Assembly: GCF_014636175.1 (NCBI RefSeq)
Contig: NZ_BMDW01000004.1
Location: 62,001-126,000, forward strand
Source: Sphingomonas psychrolutea
GTDB taxonomy: Bacteria; Pseudomonadota; Alphaproteobacteria; Sphingomonadales; Sphingomonadaceae
Length of the DNA: 64,000 nucleotides
Direction: 5' to 3'
Shown: in pieces, positions 18,006 to 27,116 of the stretch
Numbering within the stretch: the stretch's first letter is position 1
Layout: every line of letters begins with the position of its first letter
Program-made: the position numbers and the translations under genes
Notes under the pieces: model-generated
The model's database searches: none
What the model was told of the DNA's origin: nothing
The model's input: the letters and a program-made list of their open reading frames with translations, nothing else

Positions 18006-19364
18006 ATGAGCCCCCCCCCGCAAGCCTATGTCCCGCAGCGCCGCATTCTCGAACTGGGTGACGCCCTCTACGATCCGGTCGAGGCCGCGCGCTTTCCACA
18101 GACGGTGTTGCGCTTCCGCAACGATCGGGCGGCAGCGGAAGTCGGGCTGGCGGACTTAGGCGACGCCGCGTGGCTGGCGCATTTCGGTCGCTTCGAACCG
18201 CTGCCCGACAGCCTCGAACAGCCACTTGCGCTGCGCTATCACGGCCACCAGTTCCGCCAGTATAATCCCGAGATTGGCGACGGACGCGGTTTCCTGTTTG
18301 CGCAATTGCGCGACACGCGCGGGCGCCTGATGGACCTCGCCACCAAGGGATCGGGCACGACGCCGTGGAGCCGCTTCGGCGACGGTCGCCTGACACTCAA
18401 AGGCGGGGTACGCGAAGTGCTCGCCACCGAAATGCTCCAGGCGCTGGGCGTCCACACCTCGCGCAGCTTCTCGCTGATCGAAACGGGCGAAGCGCTCGAA
18501 CGCGGCGACGAGCCCTCGCCCACCCGCTCGGCGGTATTGGTCCGGCTGAGCCACGGCCATATCCGCATCGGCACCTTCCAGCGCCTCGCTTACCTGCGCG
18601 ATGCCGAGAATATGGAGCGGCTGATCGGCTATGTCCTCCGCAACCTTTATGGCGAGGACCCTGGCGAGGATGCAGCGGCGCGGCTGCTCGATCTCGTCGT
18701 AGATCGCACCGCGACGCTGGCCGCCAGCTACATGGCGGCAAGCTTCGTCCACGGCGTGCTCAACACCGACAATATCAACGTGACCGGCGAGAGTTTCGAT
18801 TACGGCCCGTGGCGCTTCGCGCCGACTTGGGACCCGAGCTTCACCGCCGCCTATTTCGACCATCACGGCCTTTATGCCTTTGGCCGCCAGCCCGAGGCGA
18901 TTCATTGGAATGCGATGCAGCTCGCCGTATCGCTGCGCACCGTCAGCGACGCCGAACCGCTGATCGCGGTGCTCGACAGCTTCGCCGAACGCTATCAGCG
19001 CGCGGTCTCCAAGGCGATCCTGTGGCGGCTCGGCGTAGTGCCGCAGGACCCGTTCAGCGACCGTGCGCTGGTGCAAGCGGTCGAACGCGGGCTGGTGGCG
19101 AGCAAACTCGGGCTCGACCGCTTCTACTTCGATGCGTTCGGCGGCACTGCGCCCACAGGCGCGCCCTTCGACGAGTCGCGTTCGGCCTTAGCGGCCTATG
19201 CCCCGCGCACAACCCGCGACCACGCATATTGGTCGGGCGAACCCTGTTCGATGCTGATCGACGAGGTCGAGGCGATCTGGGCCGCGATCGACCAAAGCGA
19301 TGATTGGGGCCCGTTCAACGCCAAGATCACCGCGATCAGAGAAATGGGCGAAGCGCTAATGTGA
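18006..19364 (+). CDS. selO: Protein adenylyltransferase SelO (YdiU)
   Basis: Pseudokinase-fold enzyme that transfers AMP from ATP to hydroxyl residues of proteins and is linked to redox control. The family-defining block is present: YHGHQFRQYNPEIGDGRGF, LATKGSGTTPWSRFGDGRL, REVLATEMLQALGVHTSRS and VNTDNINVTGESFDYGPW-like LNTDNINVTGESFDYGPW. It has 452 residues, a little shorter than the common 470-490. The start is the ATG at 18006, 61 bp from the divergent hydrolase gene. Confidence 0.94.
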   Translation: MSPPPQAYVPQRRILELGDALYDPVEAARFPQTVLRFRNDRAAAEVGLADLGDAAWLAHFGRFEPLPDSLEQPLALRYHGHQFRQYNPEIGDGRGFLFAQLRDTRGRLMDLATKGSGTTPWSRFGDGRLTLKGGVREVLATEMLQALGVHTSRSFSLIETGEALERGDEPSPTRSAVLVRLSHGHIRIGTFQRLAYLRDAENMERLIGYVLRNLYGEDPGEDAAARLLDLVVDRTATLAASYMAASFVHGVLNTDNINVTGESFDYGPWRFAPTWDPSFTAAYFDHHGLYAFGRQPEAIHWNAMQLAVSLRTVSDAEPLIAVLDSFAERYQRAVSKAILWRLGVVPQDPFSDRALVQAVERGLVASKLGLDRFYFDAFGGTAPTGAPFDESRSALAAYAPRTTRDHAYWSGEPCSMLIDEVEAIWAAIDQSDDWGPFNAKITAIREMGEALM

Positions 19365-19368
19365 ATCC

Positions 19369-19473
19369 TCCCCTCCCTGGAAGGGAGGGGTTGGGGGTGG
19401 GTCGGTGTGGGGCAGGCGGCGCGCCAGACTACGAACCAACCCTCCCCCCAGCCCCTCTCTTCCAGGGAGGGGA
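19369..19473. repeat. Inverted pair of G/C-rich palindromic units
   Basis: A palindromic unit at about 19369-19413 is followed, about 22 bases later, by an inverted near-copy at about 19436-19473, so the whole element can form a long hairpin. It lies between selO and astD. It is related in style, but not in exact sequence, to the unit at 4831-4930. Confidence 0.75.
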
Positions 19474-19518
19474 GCAAAGTGTGGATTCCCCCACAAAACT
19501 AAGGCAAACACCCCCGCA

Positions 19519-20931
19519 ATGTCCTCAGAGCTCCTTTCCTACGAACCCGCCACCGGTGCCATCCTGTGGCGCGGCCAGATCGGCGATGTCGATGCCGAGG
19601 TCGCCGCCGCCCGCGAAAGCTGGGCCCCGTGGGCAGCGCAACCGCTGGCCTACCGAATCGAAGCATTGCGCCGTTTCGCCAATGTCGTGCGCGCGCGCGC
19701 TGATGACTTTGCCGATCTGATCGCGCGCGAAACCGGCAAGCCGTTATGGGAAGCACGCACCGAGGTCGAATCGGTCATCGCCAAGGTCGATATCTCGGTC
19801 AGCGCCTATGCCGAACGCACGCCGCAACGCCGGCTCGATACGCAAATGGGCGGACGCATGGCGCTGCGGCATAAGCCGCACGGCGTGCTCGCGGTGCTCG
19901 GGCCGTATAATTTCCCGGCGCATTTGCCCAATGGCCATATCGTCCCCGCTTTGCTCGCCGGGAATGCCGTGGTGTTCAAGCCATCCGAGAAGACGCCAGC
20001 AGTGGGCGCGTTCCTGGTCGAGTGCTTCCACGCCAGCGGCATGCCGAAAGGCTGTGTCCGCTTGCTGATCGGCGGCGCCGCCGAGGGCAAGGCGCTCGCC
20101 GGGCATGACGGGATCGATGGGCTGCTCTTCACTGGCTCCGCCCACACCGGCATCGCGCTCAACCGCCAGTTCGCGACTCGTCCCGAGAAGATCCTCGCGC
20201 TGGAGATGGGCGGCAACAACCCGATCGTGGTGTGGGATTCACCCGATCTCCACGCCGCCGCTGTCCTGATCGTGCAATCCGCCTTCACCAGCGCGGGGCA
20301 ACGCTGCACCGCCGCGCGCCGGCTGATCGTCGATGAAAAGCTGTACGATCCGCTGATGGCCGAAGTGACCAAATTGGTCACTCGCATCATCGTCGACGAA
20401 CCGCATGCCAACCCGGCCCCGTTCATGGGCCCGGTGATCGACAATGAAAGCGCCGATCTGCTGACCGAGAGTTTCCTCGAACTGATGATGCGCGGCGGAC
20501 GCGCGATCCGCCATCTCGAACGGCCTTTGCCCGACCGCCCGTTCCTGCGCCCGGCGCTGATCGACACGACCGAGATGAACGACCGGCCCGACATCGAGCT
20601 GTTCGGCCCGATCCTGCAAGTGATCCGCAAATCGAGCTTCGAGGATGCGATCGCCGAGGCCAACAACACGCGCTATGGACTGTCGGCATCTTTGCTGAGC
20701 CAGAACCCCGCGCTCTACGACCAGTTCTGGGCCAATGCGCGCGCCGGGATCGTCAATTGGAACAAGCCGACCAACGGTGCGTCGTCCGGAGCGCCGTTCG
20801 GCGGCATCGGCTGGTCCGGCAACCACCGTCCGAGCGCCTACTACGCCGCCGATTATTGCGCCTATCCCGTGGTATCGAGCGAAGCCGACCAGGCGCGCGC
20901 GAGCATCGGGGTCGGTTTGCGGGATGAATGA
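19519..20931 (+). CDS. astD: N-succinylglutamate 5-semialdehyde dehydrogenase
   Basis: NAD-dependent aldehyde dehydrogenase of the arginine succinyltransferase pathway. It has 470 residues, with PYNFPAHLPNGHIVPALLAG, FKPSEKTP, the catalytic Glu in LALEMGGNNP (E229) and the nucleophile Cys in SAGQRCTAARR (C263). The GNNP and NFPAHLPNGH signatures fit AstD rather than generic ALDHs. No astA, astB, astC or astE is in the window, so the pathway assignment rests on sequence alone. Its stop overlaps the start of the GAF gene by 8 bp. Confidence 0.88.
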   Translation: MSSELLSYEPATGAILWRGQIGDVDAEVAAARESWAPWAAQPLAYRIEALRRFANVVRARADDFADLIARETGKPLWEARTEVESVIAKVDISVSAYAERTPQRRLDTQMGGRMALRHKPHGVLAVLGPYNFPAHLPNGHIVPALLAGNAVVFKPSEKTPAVGAFLVECFHASGMPKGCVRLLIGGAAEGKALAGHDGIDGLLFTGSAHTGIALNRQFATRPEKILALEMGGNNPIVVWDSPDLHAAAVLIVQSAFTSAGQRCTAARRLIVDEKLYDPLMAEVTKLVTRIIVDEPHANPAPFMGPVIDNESADLLTESFLELMMRGGRAIRHLERPLPDRPFLRPALIDTTEMNDRPDIELFGPILQVIRKSSFEDAIAEANNTRYGLSASLLSQNPALYDQFWANARAGIVNWNKPTNGASSGAPFGGIGWSGNHRPSAYYAADYCAYPVVSSEADQARASIGVGLRDE

Positions 20932-21379
20932 TCTGGACGCCAGTGTCGCAGCCTTGCGGCACGACGCCGCGATCAAGGCGATGCTCGTCCAGATTTGCGA
21001 AACCACCGCAATGGGCTTCGCCGCCATCGTCCGCGTCACCGATTCGCGGTGGGTGGCATGCCAGGTGCTCGACCGGATCGAGTTCGGGCTCGACGCCGGC
21101 GACGAACTCGACCTCAAGACGACGATTTGCAATGAAATCCGTGGGCACGGCAAGTCGGTCATCATCGATCATGTCGCGGCTGATCAGGATTGGCGCACGC
21201 ACCCGACCCCGGTGCTGTACGGCTTTCAAAGCTACATCGCTTTTCCAATCGTCCGCGCCGATGGCAGTTTTTTCGGAACGCTGTGCGCGATCGATCCCCA
21301 GCCGCATAAACTCGACACGCCCGAGATCGTCGGTTTGTTTGAAAGGCTGTCGCACGAAATCGCGGCCTTGCTCGGCTGA
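20924..21379 (+). CDS. GAF domain protein
   Basis: A 151-residue protein that is essentially a single GAF domain: VQICETTAMGFAAIVRVTDS, then CNEIRGHGKSVIIDHVAADQ, the mid-domain YGFQSYIAFPIVRADGSFFGTL and a closing helix. It has no output domain, so it probably binds a small ligand or a chromophore and acts on a partner. The start ATG lies inside the last codons of astD, showing coupling. Confidence 0.82.
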   Translation: MNDLDASVAALRHDAAIKAMLVQICETTAMGFAAIVRVTDSRWVACQVLDRIEFGLDAGDELDLKTTICNEIRGHGKSVIIDHVAADQDWRTHPTPVLYGFQSYIAFPIVRADGSFFGTLCAIDPQPHKLDTPEIVGLFERLSHEIAALLG

Positions 21380-21445
21380 TCGCACGCGGTATATTCACGT
21401 CAGGCGCAGATGCAGCGCGGCGGAGTGTTACGAGAGGAGCGAATC

Positions 21446-21829
21446 ATGCAAGTCGAAGGTCAATCGATCGTCGTCCAGACCGATACGCTCGCCCCCGTCC
21501 CCTTTCCCATTCCCGGCACCACCCCGCCCGATGGCGTGACCGCGACGCTGGTCAATATCGATGCCGCGCGCGGTCTCGTCACCACGATCATCCATATCGC
21601 GCCCGGCGCGCGGATCCCGGTGCATTATCACAACGACGGGCCGGAAGCGCATTACGTGCTGAGCGGGGACTTCATCAATGCGGGCGAAACGCTCGGGCCG
21701 GGCGCCTTCGTGACGCACCCCACCGGCGTCGTCCACGGGCCGCACGAATCGCGCACCGGGTGCAGCATCCTCACGCTGCAAAGCGCCTATGTCGACCCGG
21801 CGAACCCTGATTTTCATATTGTCGAGTAA
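21446..21829 (+). CDS. Cupin domain protein
   Basis: A 127-residue single-domain cupin. Motif 1 is G-x5-HYHNDGPEAHYVLSG, with two His and a Glu for metal binding; motif 2 is GPGAFVTHPTGVVHGP. GAGAGG about 9 bases upstream sets the start. Substrate unknown. It lies between the GAF gene and the sulfur operon and shows no link to either. The 81 bp after it are unremarkable. Confidence 0.82.
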   Translation: MQVEGQSIVVQTDTLAPVPFPIPGTTPPDGVTATLVNIDAARGLVTTIIHIAPGARIPVHYHNDGPEAHYVLSGDFINAGETLGPGAFVTHPTGVVHGPHESRTGCSILTLQSAYVDPANPDFHIVE

Positions 21830-21910
21830 GGCGCTCGACAAAAGCTGACCTACCCGACCACAAAGCATCCTTGAATTGCGGAAGCGCTTGGTCCAGCCCA
21901 TCTGACAGCG

Positions 21911-22714
21911 ATGGCAACACTCCTTGATCCGACCGCGCCCATCTCCTCAAAGGTAGGGCGCGCCATCCTTGTTGGCGCTGGCCCCGGCGATCCCGGCTTG
22001 CTTACCGTGCGCGCGGTCGCGGCGCTGAAGCAGGCCGACATCGTCGTGCATGACGGCCTGATCGACCCGCGCGTGCTCGATCTTGCCCCCCCGCAGGCAC
22101 AGCGCATCTCGGTTGCCAAGCAGCGCGCGCGCCACACGCTGCCGCAGGAAGCGATCAACGCGCTGCTCGTCGCGCACGCTAAAGCCGGCGCGATCGTCGT
22201 ACGGCTGAAGGGCGGCGACCCGTTCGTCTTCGGGCGCGGCGGCGAAGAGGTCGAGGCGGTGCGCGCGGCGGGCTTGGCCGTGGAGGTCATCCCCGGCGTA
22301 TCGGCGGCACTCGGTTGTGCGGCCGAGGCGATGCTCCCGCTCACCCACCGCGATTATTCGAGCGCGGTCAGCTTCGTCGCGGGCCAGTGCAAGGGCCTCG
22401 CCGATCAGGACTGGTCGGGGCTCGCGGGCAAGGGCCGCACGCTCGTCATCTACATGGGCGTCGCGACCGCGACCGACATTGCCGACAAATTGATGTGCGA
22501 CGGCGTCGCGCCCGAAATGCCGGTCGCGGTGCTTGAACGCGGCACGCTCGACGGGCACCGCGCGATCAAGACGCTGCTCGCCGATCTCGGGCAGATGGTG
22601 GAACGCGAGAAAGTCGCCAGTCCGGCGATCATCGTCGTCGGCGAGGTCGTGAATCTGTCCGATGCCGAGGATAAATTGGGCCGCTGGGCAAGAATTGCGG
22701 AGAGTGTGGCGTGA
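21911..22714 (+). CDS. cobA: Uroporphyrinogen-III C-methyltransferase
   Basis: SAM-dependent double methylation of uroporphyrinogen III to precorrin-2, the entry to siroheme. It has 267 residues, with the SUMT signatures VGAGPGDPGLLTVRAV, VVRLKGGDPFVFGRGGEE and VIPGVSAALGCAAEAMLPLTHR. There is no fused CysG oxidase/ferrochelatase domain. It starts the cluster that makes the siroheme sulfite reductase, consistent with supply of that cofactor. Its stop overlaps the next gene (GTGA). Confidence 0.95.
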   Translation: MATLLDPTAPISSKVGRAILVGAGPGDPGLLTVRAVAALKQADIVVHDGLIDPRVLDLAPPQAQRISVAKQRARHTLPQEAINALLVAHAKAGAIVVRLKGGDPFVFGRGGEEVEAVRAAGLAVEVIPGVSAALGCAAEAMLPLTHRDYSSAVSFVAGQCKGLADQDWSGLAGKGRTLVIYMGVATATDIADKLMCDGVAPEMPVAVLERGTLDGHRAIKTLLADLGQMVEREKVASPAIIVVGEVVNLSDAEDKLGRWARIAESVA

Positions 22715-23007
22715 GATTGCTGACCGGAAGCGATTTGCCGAGCGGTGATGTGATCTGGTGGACCGGCTCGAGCTGGTCGCGGCATGTCGAGGATGCGGGC
22801 GATGTCGGCGATCAAGGCGAAAGCATCGCCCGCGCCGAGGAAGGCGCGCGCCGCGTCAACGTTCCGTACGTAATCGACGCGACCGCCACCCCCGAAGGCC
22901 CCCGCCCCGCCCACATCAAGGACCGCGTCCGCGCGCTCGGGCCGACGGTGCGCGCCGATCTGACGCTGAAACCCGCCGATCCCGCGGCCGGGAGCTGGGT
23001 GATATGA
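22711..23007 (+). CDS. DUF2849 domain protein
   Basis: A 98-residue protein of the DUF2849 family (TGSDLPSGDVIWWTGSSWS near the start, VPYVIDATATPEGPRPAHIK later). The family is found between cobA and cysI in alphaproteobacteria, so a role in sulfite reduction or siroheme supply is inferred from position only. It starts with GTG overlapping the cobA stop. Confidence 0.85.
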   Translation: MRLLTGSDLPSGDVIWWTGSSWSRHVEDAGDVGDQGESIARAEEGARRVNVPYVIDATATPEGPRPAHIKDRVRALGPTVRADLTLKPADPAAGSWVI

Positions 23008-23011
23008 TTGT

Positions 23012-23246
23012 TCACGCGGAGACGCGGAGACGCGGAGACGCGGAGATGTTTCGCATGCCGCGCAGCGGGCCTCGAACATTCGGGCAGCAGGAGTGATGGT
23101 TTGCGCTGACGCGCATCCTCACCACCCGCACAACCCCTCCGCGTCTCCGCGTCTCCGCGCGAATCAAACTTCTTCTTCCCTCATGCCATCGCGCCTTCGC
23201 GTGAAACACCCTTCCGCCTTCCCCGCCTCCCCGCGTCTCCGCGAGA
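23012..23246. repeat. Tandem 8-bp repeats and inverted relatives upstream of cysI
   Basis: From about 23018 the octamer GGAGACGC repeats three to four times. Complementary versions (CCGCGTCTCCGCG type) lie at about 23137-23161 and 23227-23243, and a related CGCCTTCGCGTGAA block at about 23191-23204. The last shares CTTCGCGTGAA with the repeat near 37.7 kb. The 245-bp gap holds no gene I can support; the repeats could pair over a long distance in the leader of cysI. Confidence 0.75.
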
Positions 23247-23252
23247 ATCACA

Positions 23253-24884
23253 ATGTATAAATATGACCAATACGACCAGCAAATCGTCGACGCCCGCGTC
23301 GAGGAGTTTCGCGATCAAGTGAAACGCCGCCTCGCCGGGCAAATCACCGAGGACCAGTTCAAGCCGCTGCGGCTGATGAACGGCCTGTACCTGCAGCTCC
23401 ACGCGTACATGCTGCGCGTGGCCGTCCCGTATGGCACGCTCGACAGCCGTCAGATGCGCATGCTCGCCCACATCGCGCGCAAATATGACCGCGGCTATGG
23501 CCATTTCACCACGCGGCAGAACATCCAATATAATTGGATCAAGCTCGATCAGGCGCCCGACATCCTCGCCGAACTCGCGACGGTCGAGATGCACGCGATC
23601 CAGACCTCCGGGAATTGCATCCGCAACATCTCGTCGGATCAATATGCCGGGGCCGCCGCCGACGAAGTCGCCGATCCGCGCATCTGGGCCGAATTGCTGC
23701 GCCAGTGGAGCACCTTCCACCCCGAATTTAGCTATTTGCCGCGCAAATTCAAGATCGCGGTGATCGCCGCCGAGGAAGACCGCGCAGCGATGCGGCTGCA
23801 CGACATCGGCATCCAATTACTGGAGCGCGACGGCGTGCTTGGCGGAAAGATCTTCGTCGGTGGCGGCATGGGCCGCACGCCGATGATCAGCCACGAGATT
23901 CGCGATTTCGTCACCGCCGACGATTTGCTCAGCTATGTCGAGGCGTGCTTGCGCGTCTATAATCGCTACGGTCGCCGTGATAATATCTACAAGGCGCGGA
24001 TCAAGATCCTGCTCCACGAAATCGGCCCCGACGAGTATCGCCGCCAGGTCGAGGAAGAGTTCGTAAGCGTCAAGGCGCTCGGGCTCGATCCGCCCAAGGC
24101 CGAATTCGACCGCATCACCGCGATGTTCGCCCCGCCTGCGTTCCGCACCGCCGCCGTCGCTGCGCTTGACCGCAGCGACCCGGATTTCGCGGTGTGGATC
24201 GATCAGAACACCGCCGCGCACAAGCAGCGCGGCTACATGATCGTCACGGTCAGCCTGAAGCCCGCCGGTGGCATTCCGGGCGATGCCAGCGCGGAGCAGA
24301 TCGACGTGCTCGCCGATTTGGCCGAACGCTACAGCTTCGACGAACTGCGCGTCACGCACGCGCAGAACATCGTGCTGCCGCATGTGCATCAGGCCGACCT
24401 CTACGATCTTTGGAAAGCGCTCGACGCGACCGGCCTGGCGCCTGCCAACCTCGATCTGATCAGCGACATCATCGCTTGCCCCGGCCTCGATTATTGCAGC
24501 CTCGCCAATGCCCGCTCGATCCCGGTCGCTCAGAAGATCACCGAGCGCTTCGCCTCGCCCGAGCGGCAGCGCGACCTTGGCGAATTGAAGCTCAAGATCA
24601 GCGGCTGCATCAATGCCTGCGGGCATCACCATGCCGGCCATATCGGCATCCTCGGCGTCGACAAGAAGGGCACCGAAAATTACCAGCTCTCGCTCGGCGG
24701 GTCGGGCGCGGAGGATGTCAGCCTCGCCAAAATCACCGGTCCCGGTTTCGATGAGGATGGCATTGTCGATGCGGTCGAGACGGTGACCAACGTCTATCTC
24801 GAGCGCCGCGAGGATGGCGAACGCTTCCTCGACACCTATCGCCGCGTCGGCATGGAACCGTTCAAGGAGGCGCTTTATGGGTGA
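23253..24884 (+). CDS. cysI: Assimilatory sulfite reductase (siroheme, 4Fe-4S)
   Basis: Reduces sulfite to sulfide. It has 543 residues with two ferredoxin-like half domains and two siroheme/Fe-S domains. The four cluster-and-siroheme cysteines are visible as ACPGLDYC (C409, C415) and SGCINACGHHH (C452, C456). The YGHFTTRQNIQYNW region and its alphaproteobacterial neighbours indicate sulfite rather than nitrite. There is no cysJ partner in the window. Its last codons overlap the DUF934 gene by 8 bp. Confidence 0.93.
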   Translation: MYKYDQYDQQIVDARVEEFRDQVKRRLAGQITEDQFKPLRLMNGLYLQLHAYMLRVAVPYGTLDSRQMRMLAHIARKYDRGYGHFTTRQNIQYNWIKLDQAPDILAELATVEMHAIQTSGNCIRNISSDQYAGAAADEVADPRIWAELLRQWSTFHPEFSYLPRKFKIAVIAAEEDRAAMRLHDIGIQLLERDGVLGGKIFVGGGMGRTPMISHEIRDFVTADDLLSYVEACLRVYNRYGRRDNIYKARIKILLHEIGPDEYRRQVEEEFVSVKALGLDPPKAEFDRITAMFAPPAFRTAAVAALDRSDPDFAVWIDQNTAAHKQRGYMIVTVSLKPAGGIPGDASAEQIDVLADLAERYSFDELRVTHAQNIVLPHVHQADLYDLWKALDATGLAPANLDLISDIIACPGLDYCSLANARSIPVAQKITERFASPERQRDLGELKLKISGCINACGHHHAGHIGILGVDKKGTENYQLSLGGSGAEDVSLAKITGPGFDEDGIVDAVETVTNVYLERREDGERFLDTYRRVGMEPFKEALYG

Positions 24885-25284
24885 CGTGCAGCACGACGAA
24901 CCCGCGGTCACGCTAGACGCGTTCCTCGATACCCAGACCAACGCCACCGCCGTCCGCTTGGAGGCGGGCGATGATGCGCGCGCGCTGCTGCCCTATCTCG
25001 ATCGCATCGCCTTGGTCGAAGTCAGCTTCCCGAGCTTCCGCGACGGGCGCGGCTATTCCGCCGCGCGCATCCTGCGCGAAGCCGGCTATGTTGGTGAACT
25101 CCGCGCGCAGGGCGATGTGCTGGTCGATCAGATGCCGCTGATGAAACGCTGCGGCTTCGACAGTTTCGCCCCCGAAAGCGAGATCGACCCGGCCACGCTC
25201 GAGGCCTCGCTGACGCGCTACGAGAATGTCTATCAAAAGGCTGCTGACGGGCGCGTGCCGATTTGGAAATTACGGCATGGCTAA
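24877..25284 (+). CDS. DUF934 sulfur-assimilation protein
   Basis: A 135-residue DUF934 family protein (VEVSFPSFRDGRGYSAARIL, RAQGDVLVDQMPLMKRCGFDSF). In proteobacteria the family almost always lies between the sulfite reductase and APS reductase genes, as here, and has been proposed to serve as an accessory to the reductase; its chemistry is unproven. It overlaps cysI upstream and cysH downstream by 8 bp each. Confidence 0.9.
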   Translation: MGDVQHDEPAVTLDAFLDTQTNATAVRLEAGDDARALLPYLDRIALVEVSFPSFRDGRGYSAARILREAGYVGELRAQGDVLVDQMPLMKRCGFDSFAPESEIDPATLEASLTRYENVYQKAADGRVPIWKLRHG

Positions 25285-26032
25285 TGCAGCACGCAAGCTC
25301 GACCTGATCGACGTTGCGCCTTTCTCGCCCGCCGACGCGGCGGCGATGGAGGCGCGCTATGCCGAAGTCGGCACGCGCGACATGCTCGACGATTTGCTGA
25401 CCGGGGAGCTGAAAGGTCGCGTCGCCGCGGTGTCGTCGTTCGGCGCGGAAAGTGCGGTGCTGTTGCACCTGATCGCGCAGATCGACCGCGATATCCCGGT
25501 CATCTTCCTCAATACGCAGAAGATTTTCGGCGAGACGCTGCAATATCGCGACGCGCTCTCGGAAACGCTTGGCTTCACCGATTTGCGCGTGTTCCGCCCC
25601 GACCCGCGCTTGCTCGCGGCGAAGGATGCGACTGGTCTGCGCTGGAATTACGATCCCGACGGTTGCTGCGATTTGCGCAAGGTCGAGCCGCTGCGCCGGG
25701 CGCTCGCGCCGTTCGATGCGTGGGTGTCTGGTCGCAAGGGTTTCCAGGCGGGGACACGCGACGCGTTGCCGCGTTTCGAAGAGGATGAGGGTCGGCTGAA
25801 ACTCAACCCGCTGGCGGATTGGGACAAGGCCGCGCTCGACGCCTATTTCGCCGAGCACCACTTGCCGCGCCATCCGCTCGAGGCGGAAGGCTATGCCTCG
25901 ATCGGCTGCGCGCCATGCACTTCGAAGGTGTTGCCTGGCGAAGACCCGCGCGCCGGACGCTGGCGCGGCTGGGAAAAGGTCGAATGCGGGATTCATGTGC
26001 CGGAAAAGCCGGGGGAAGAGCCGGTGTTTTGA
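25277..26032 (+). CDS. cysH: Phosphoadenylyl/adenylyl-sulfate reductase (APS type)
   Basis: Thioredoxin-dependent reduction of activated sulfate to sulfite. At 251 residues it has the nucleotide loop SSFGAESAVLLHL, the paired cysteines DGCCDLRK and the second pair IGCAPCT that together bind a 4Fe-4S cluster, and the catalytic Cys in ECGIH. The cluster cysteines point to an APS-using enzyme rather than the PAPS-only E. coli type. Last gene of the cobA-DUF2849-cysI-DUF934-cysH unit. Confidence 0.94.
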   Translation: MANAARKLDLIDVAPFSPADAAAMEARYAEVGTRDMLDDLLTGELKGRVAAVSSFGAESAVLLHLIAQIDRDIPVIFLNTQKIFGETLQYRDALSETLGFTDLRVFRPDPRLLAAKDATGLRWNYDPDGCCDLRKVEPLRRALAPFDAWVSGRKGFQAGTRDALPRFEEDEGRLKLNPLADWDKAALDAYFAEHHLPRHPLEAEGYASIGCAPCTSKVLPGEDPRAGRWRGWEKVECGIHVPEKPGEEPVF

Positions 26033-26065
26033 CGGGCGGCATTTTCGCTCTCCCTTCGCCCTGAA

Positions 26066-26169
26066 CCACCCCGGCGAAGGCCGGGGCCCAGTCGCGAAGG
26101 CCAAAGGTGTCGCGTTCGGCGCGCTACACAAACCACACCGCAACTGGGCCCCGGCCTCCGCCGGGGTGG
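26066..26169. repeat. 27-bp inverted repeat with palindromic arms
   Basis: The arms at 26066-26092 and 26143-26169 are inverted copies with one mismatch, and each arm is itself a CCCCGGC/GCCGGGG palindrome. The 50 bases between are unremarkable. It sits between the convergent cysH and hydrolase genes and may act as a two-way terminator; in form it is a REP doublet. Confidence 0.85.
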
Positions 26170-26194
26170 TGCCGCTTGAAGTAAGGTCAGTCCC

Positions 26195-27055
26195 TCAAGC
26201 TGCCAGCGCCTCGCGGGGCAGCACCGCCGCCGCATAGTCGCTCTCGGCACGCGCGATCAGCTTTCGATCGTCATGGTTCCACGGATGGAAGCCGGGCAGG
26301 AAAAACGCGATCCACGCACCAAGAATCTTCCGCGCCATCCCCGGCCGCCCGAGTGCGTACCACAGGATCCCGAAATGCGCCCGCGCGCCGATAATCCCGT
26401 CCTGCCGCAGCAATTCGAGCATACCCTTATAACGTCCGGCGAAGAACTTCACCGTCGTGCCAAGCATAACGATCGCCTTGATCTTCCAGCGTTTCGCCCG
26501 CGTCCAATCGCGCGTTGCGTGCAGCCAAGTGTCATAAGCGACACCTTTATGCTCGATTTCCTCGGCGGCATGCCAGCGCCACAGCGCGGCTGCCTGTTCG
26601 TCGCCACCGGCCAGATGACGCGGATTGGCGATCAATTGATGCGCCAGCATCGCGGTAAAATGTTCAAGCGCCATCGTCGCGGCCAGGCTCGCGATCGGCG
26701 GGTGGCCCTTGGTCAGCGCCAGCGCATCGTCGATATGCTGCTCGAGCCGCGACACGTCATAGCCCTGATCGGTGACATGGCGATTGAACGCGACATGTTC
26801 GCGCGTGTGGATCACTTCCTGCTTGATAAACGCCTGGATCTCGGCGTGCAGCCTGGGCGGCGTGCCCTCGCGGAAAGTGCGCACACTATCGACGAAAAAG
26901 CCTTCGCCCTTGGGAAAGGTCACCGACAGCGCGTTGTAGAAGGCGGTCGCGAACGGATCATTGTTGAGCCACCAACGGCGCATCTGCGTGCCGCGCCCAA
27001 AGCGCAGGTCGCGCGGAACGATCGTCAAATCGGCGGGAGTGGTTGCTTTCGCCAT
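26195..27055 (-). CDS. PF10118-type metal-dependent hydrolase, di-iron-like
   Basis: A 286-residue helical protein of the Metal_hydrol (PF10118) family. The putative metal ligands are spaced along helices as in ferritin-like di-iron proteins: EVIHTREHVAFNRH, ALEHFTAMLAHQL and HAAEEIEHKGVAYD. Function is not established for the family; membrane or lipid substrates have been suggested. It is divergent from a TetR gene 54 bp away, whose product is the obvious candidate regulator. Confidence 0.85.
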   Translation of the reverse strand: MAKATTPADLTIVPRDLRFGRGTQMRRWWLNNDPFATAFYNALSVTFPKGEGFFVDSVRTFREGTPPRLHAEIQAFIKQEVIHTREHVAFNRHVTDQGYDVSRLEQHIDDALALTKGHPPIASLAATMALEHFTAMLAHQLIANPRHLAGGDEQAAALWRWHAAEEIEHKGVAYDTWLHATRDWTRAKRWKIKAIVMLGTTVKFFAGRYKGMLELLRQDGIIGARAHFGILWYALGRPGMARKILGAWIAFFLPGFHPWNHDDRKLIARAESDYAAAVLPREALAA

Positions 27056-27087
27056 GAAAACCTCCGAACAGCAAAAAGAACAGGTTC

Positions 27088-27116
27088 GAATTATGCGCTA
27101 CTTACATCAATGTCAA
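27088..27116 (-). promoter_or_regulatory. Likely promoter of the PF10118 gene, overlapping the tetR start
   Basis: On the minus strand a consensus TTGACA (27116-27111) is followed by CATAAT (27095-27090, 15-bp spacing) or TAATTC (27093-27088, 17 bp). The -35 box overlaps the tetR start codon region, so a TetR dimer bound here could control both directions. No operator palindrome is obvious. Confidence 0.5.

Noticed and set aside
23012..23160. CRISPR array
   Set aside because: Repeats are 8-bp tandem units without unique spacers, and no cas gene is present.
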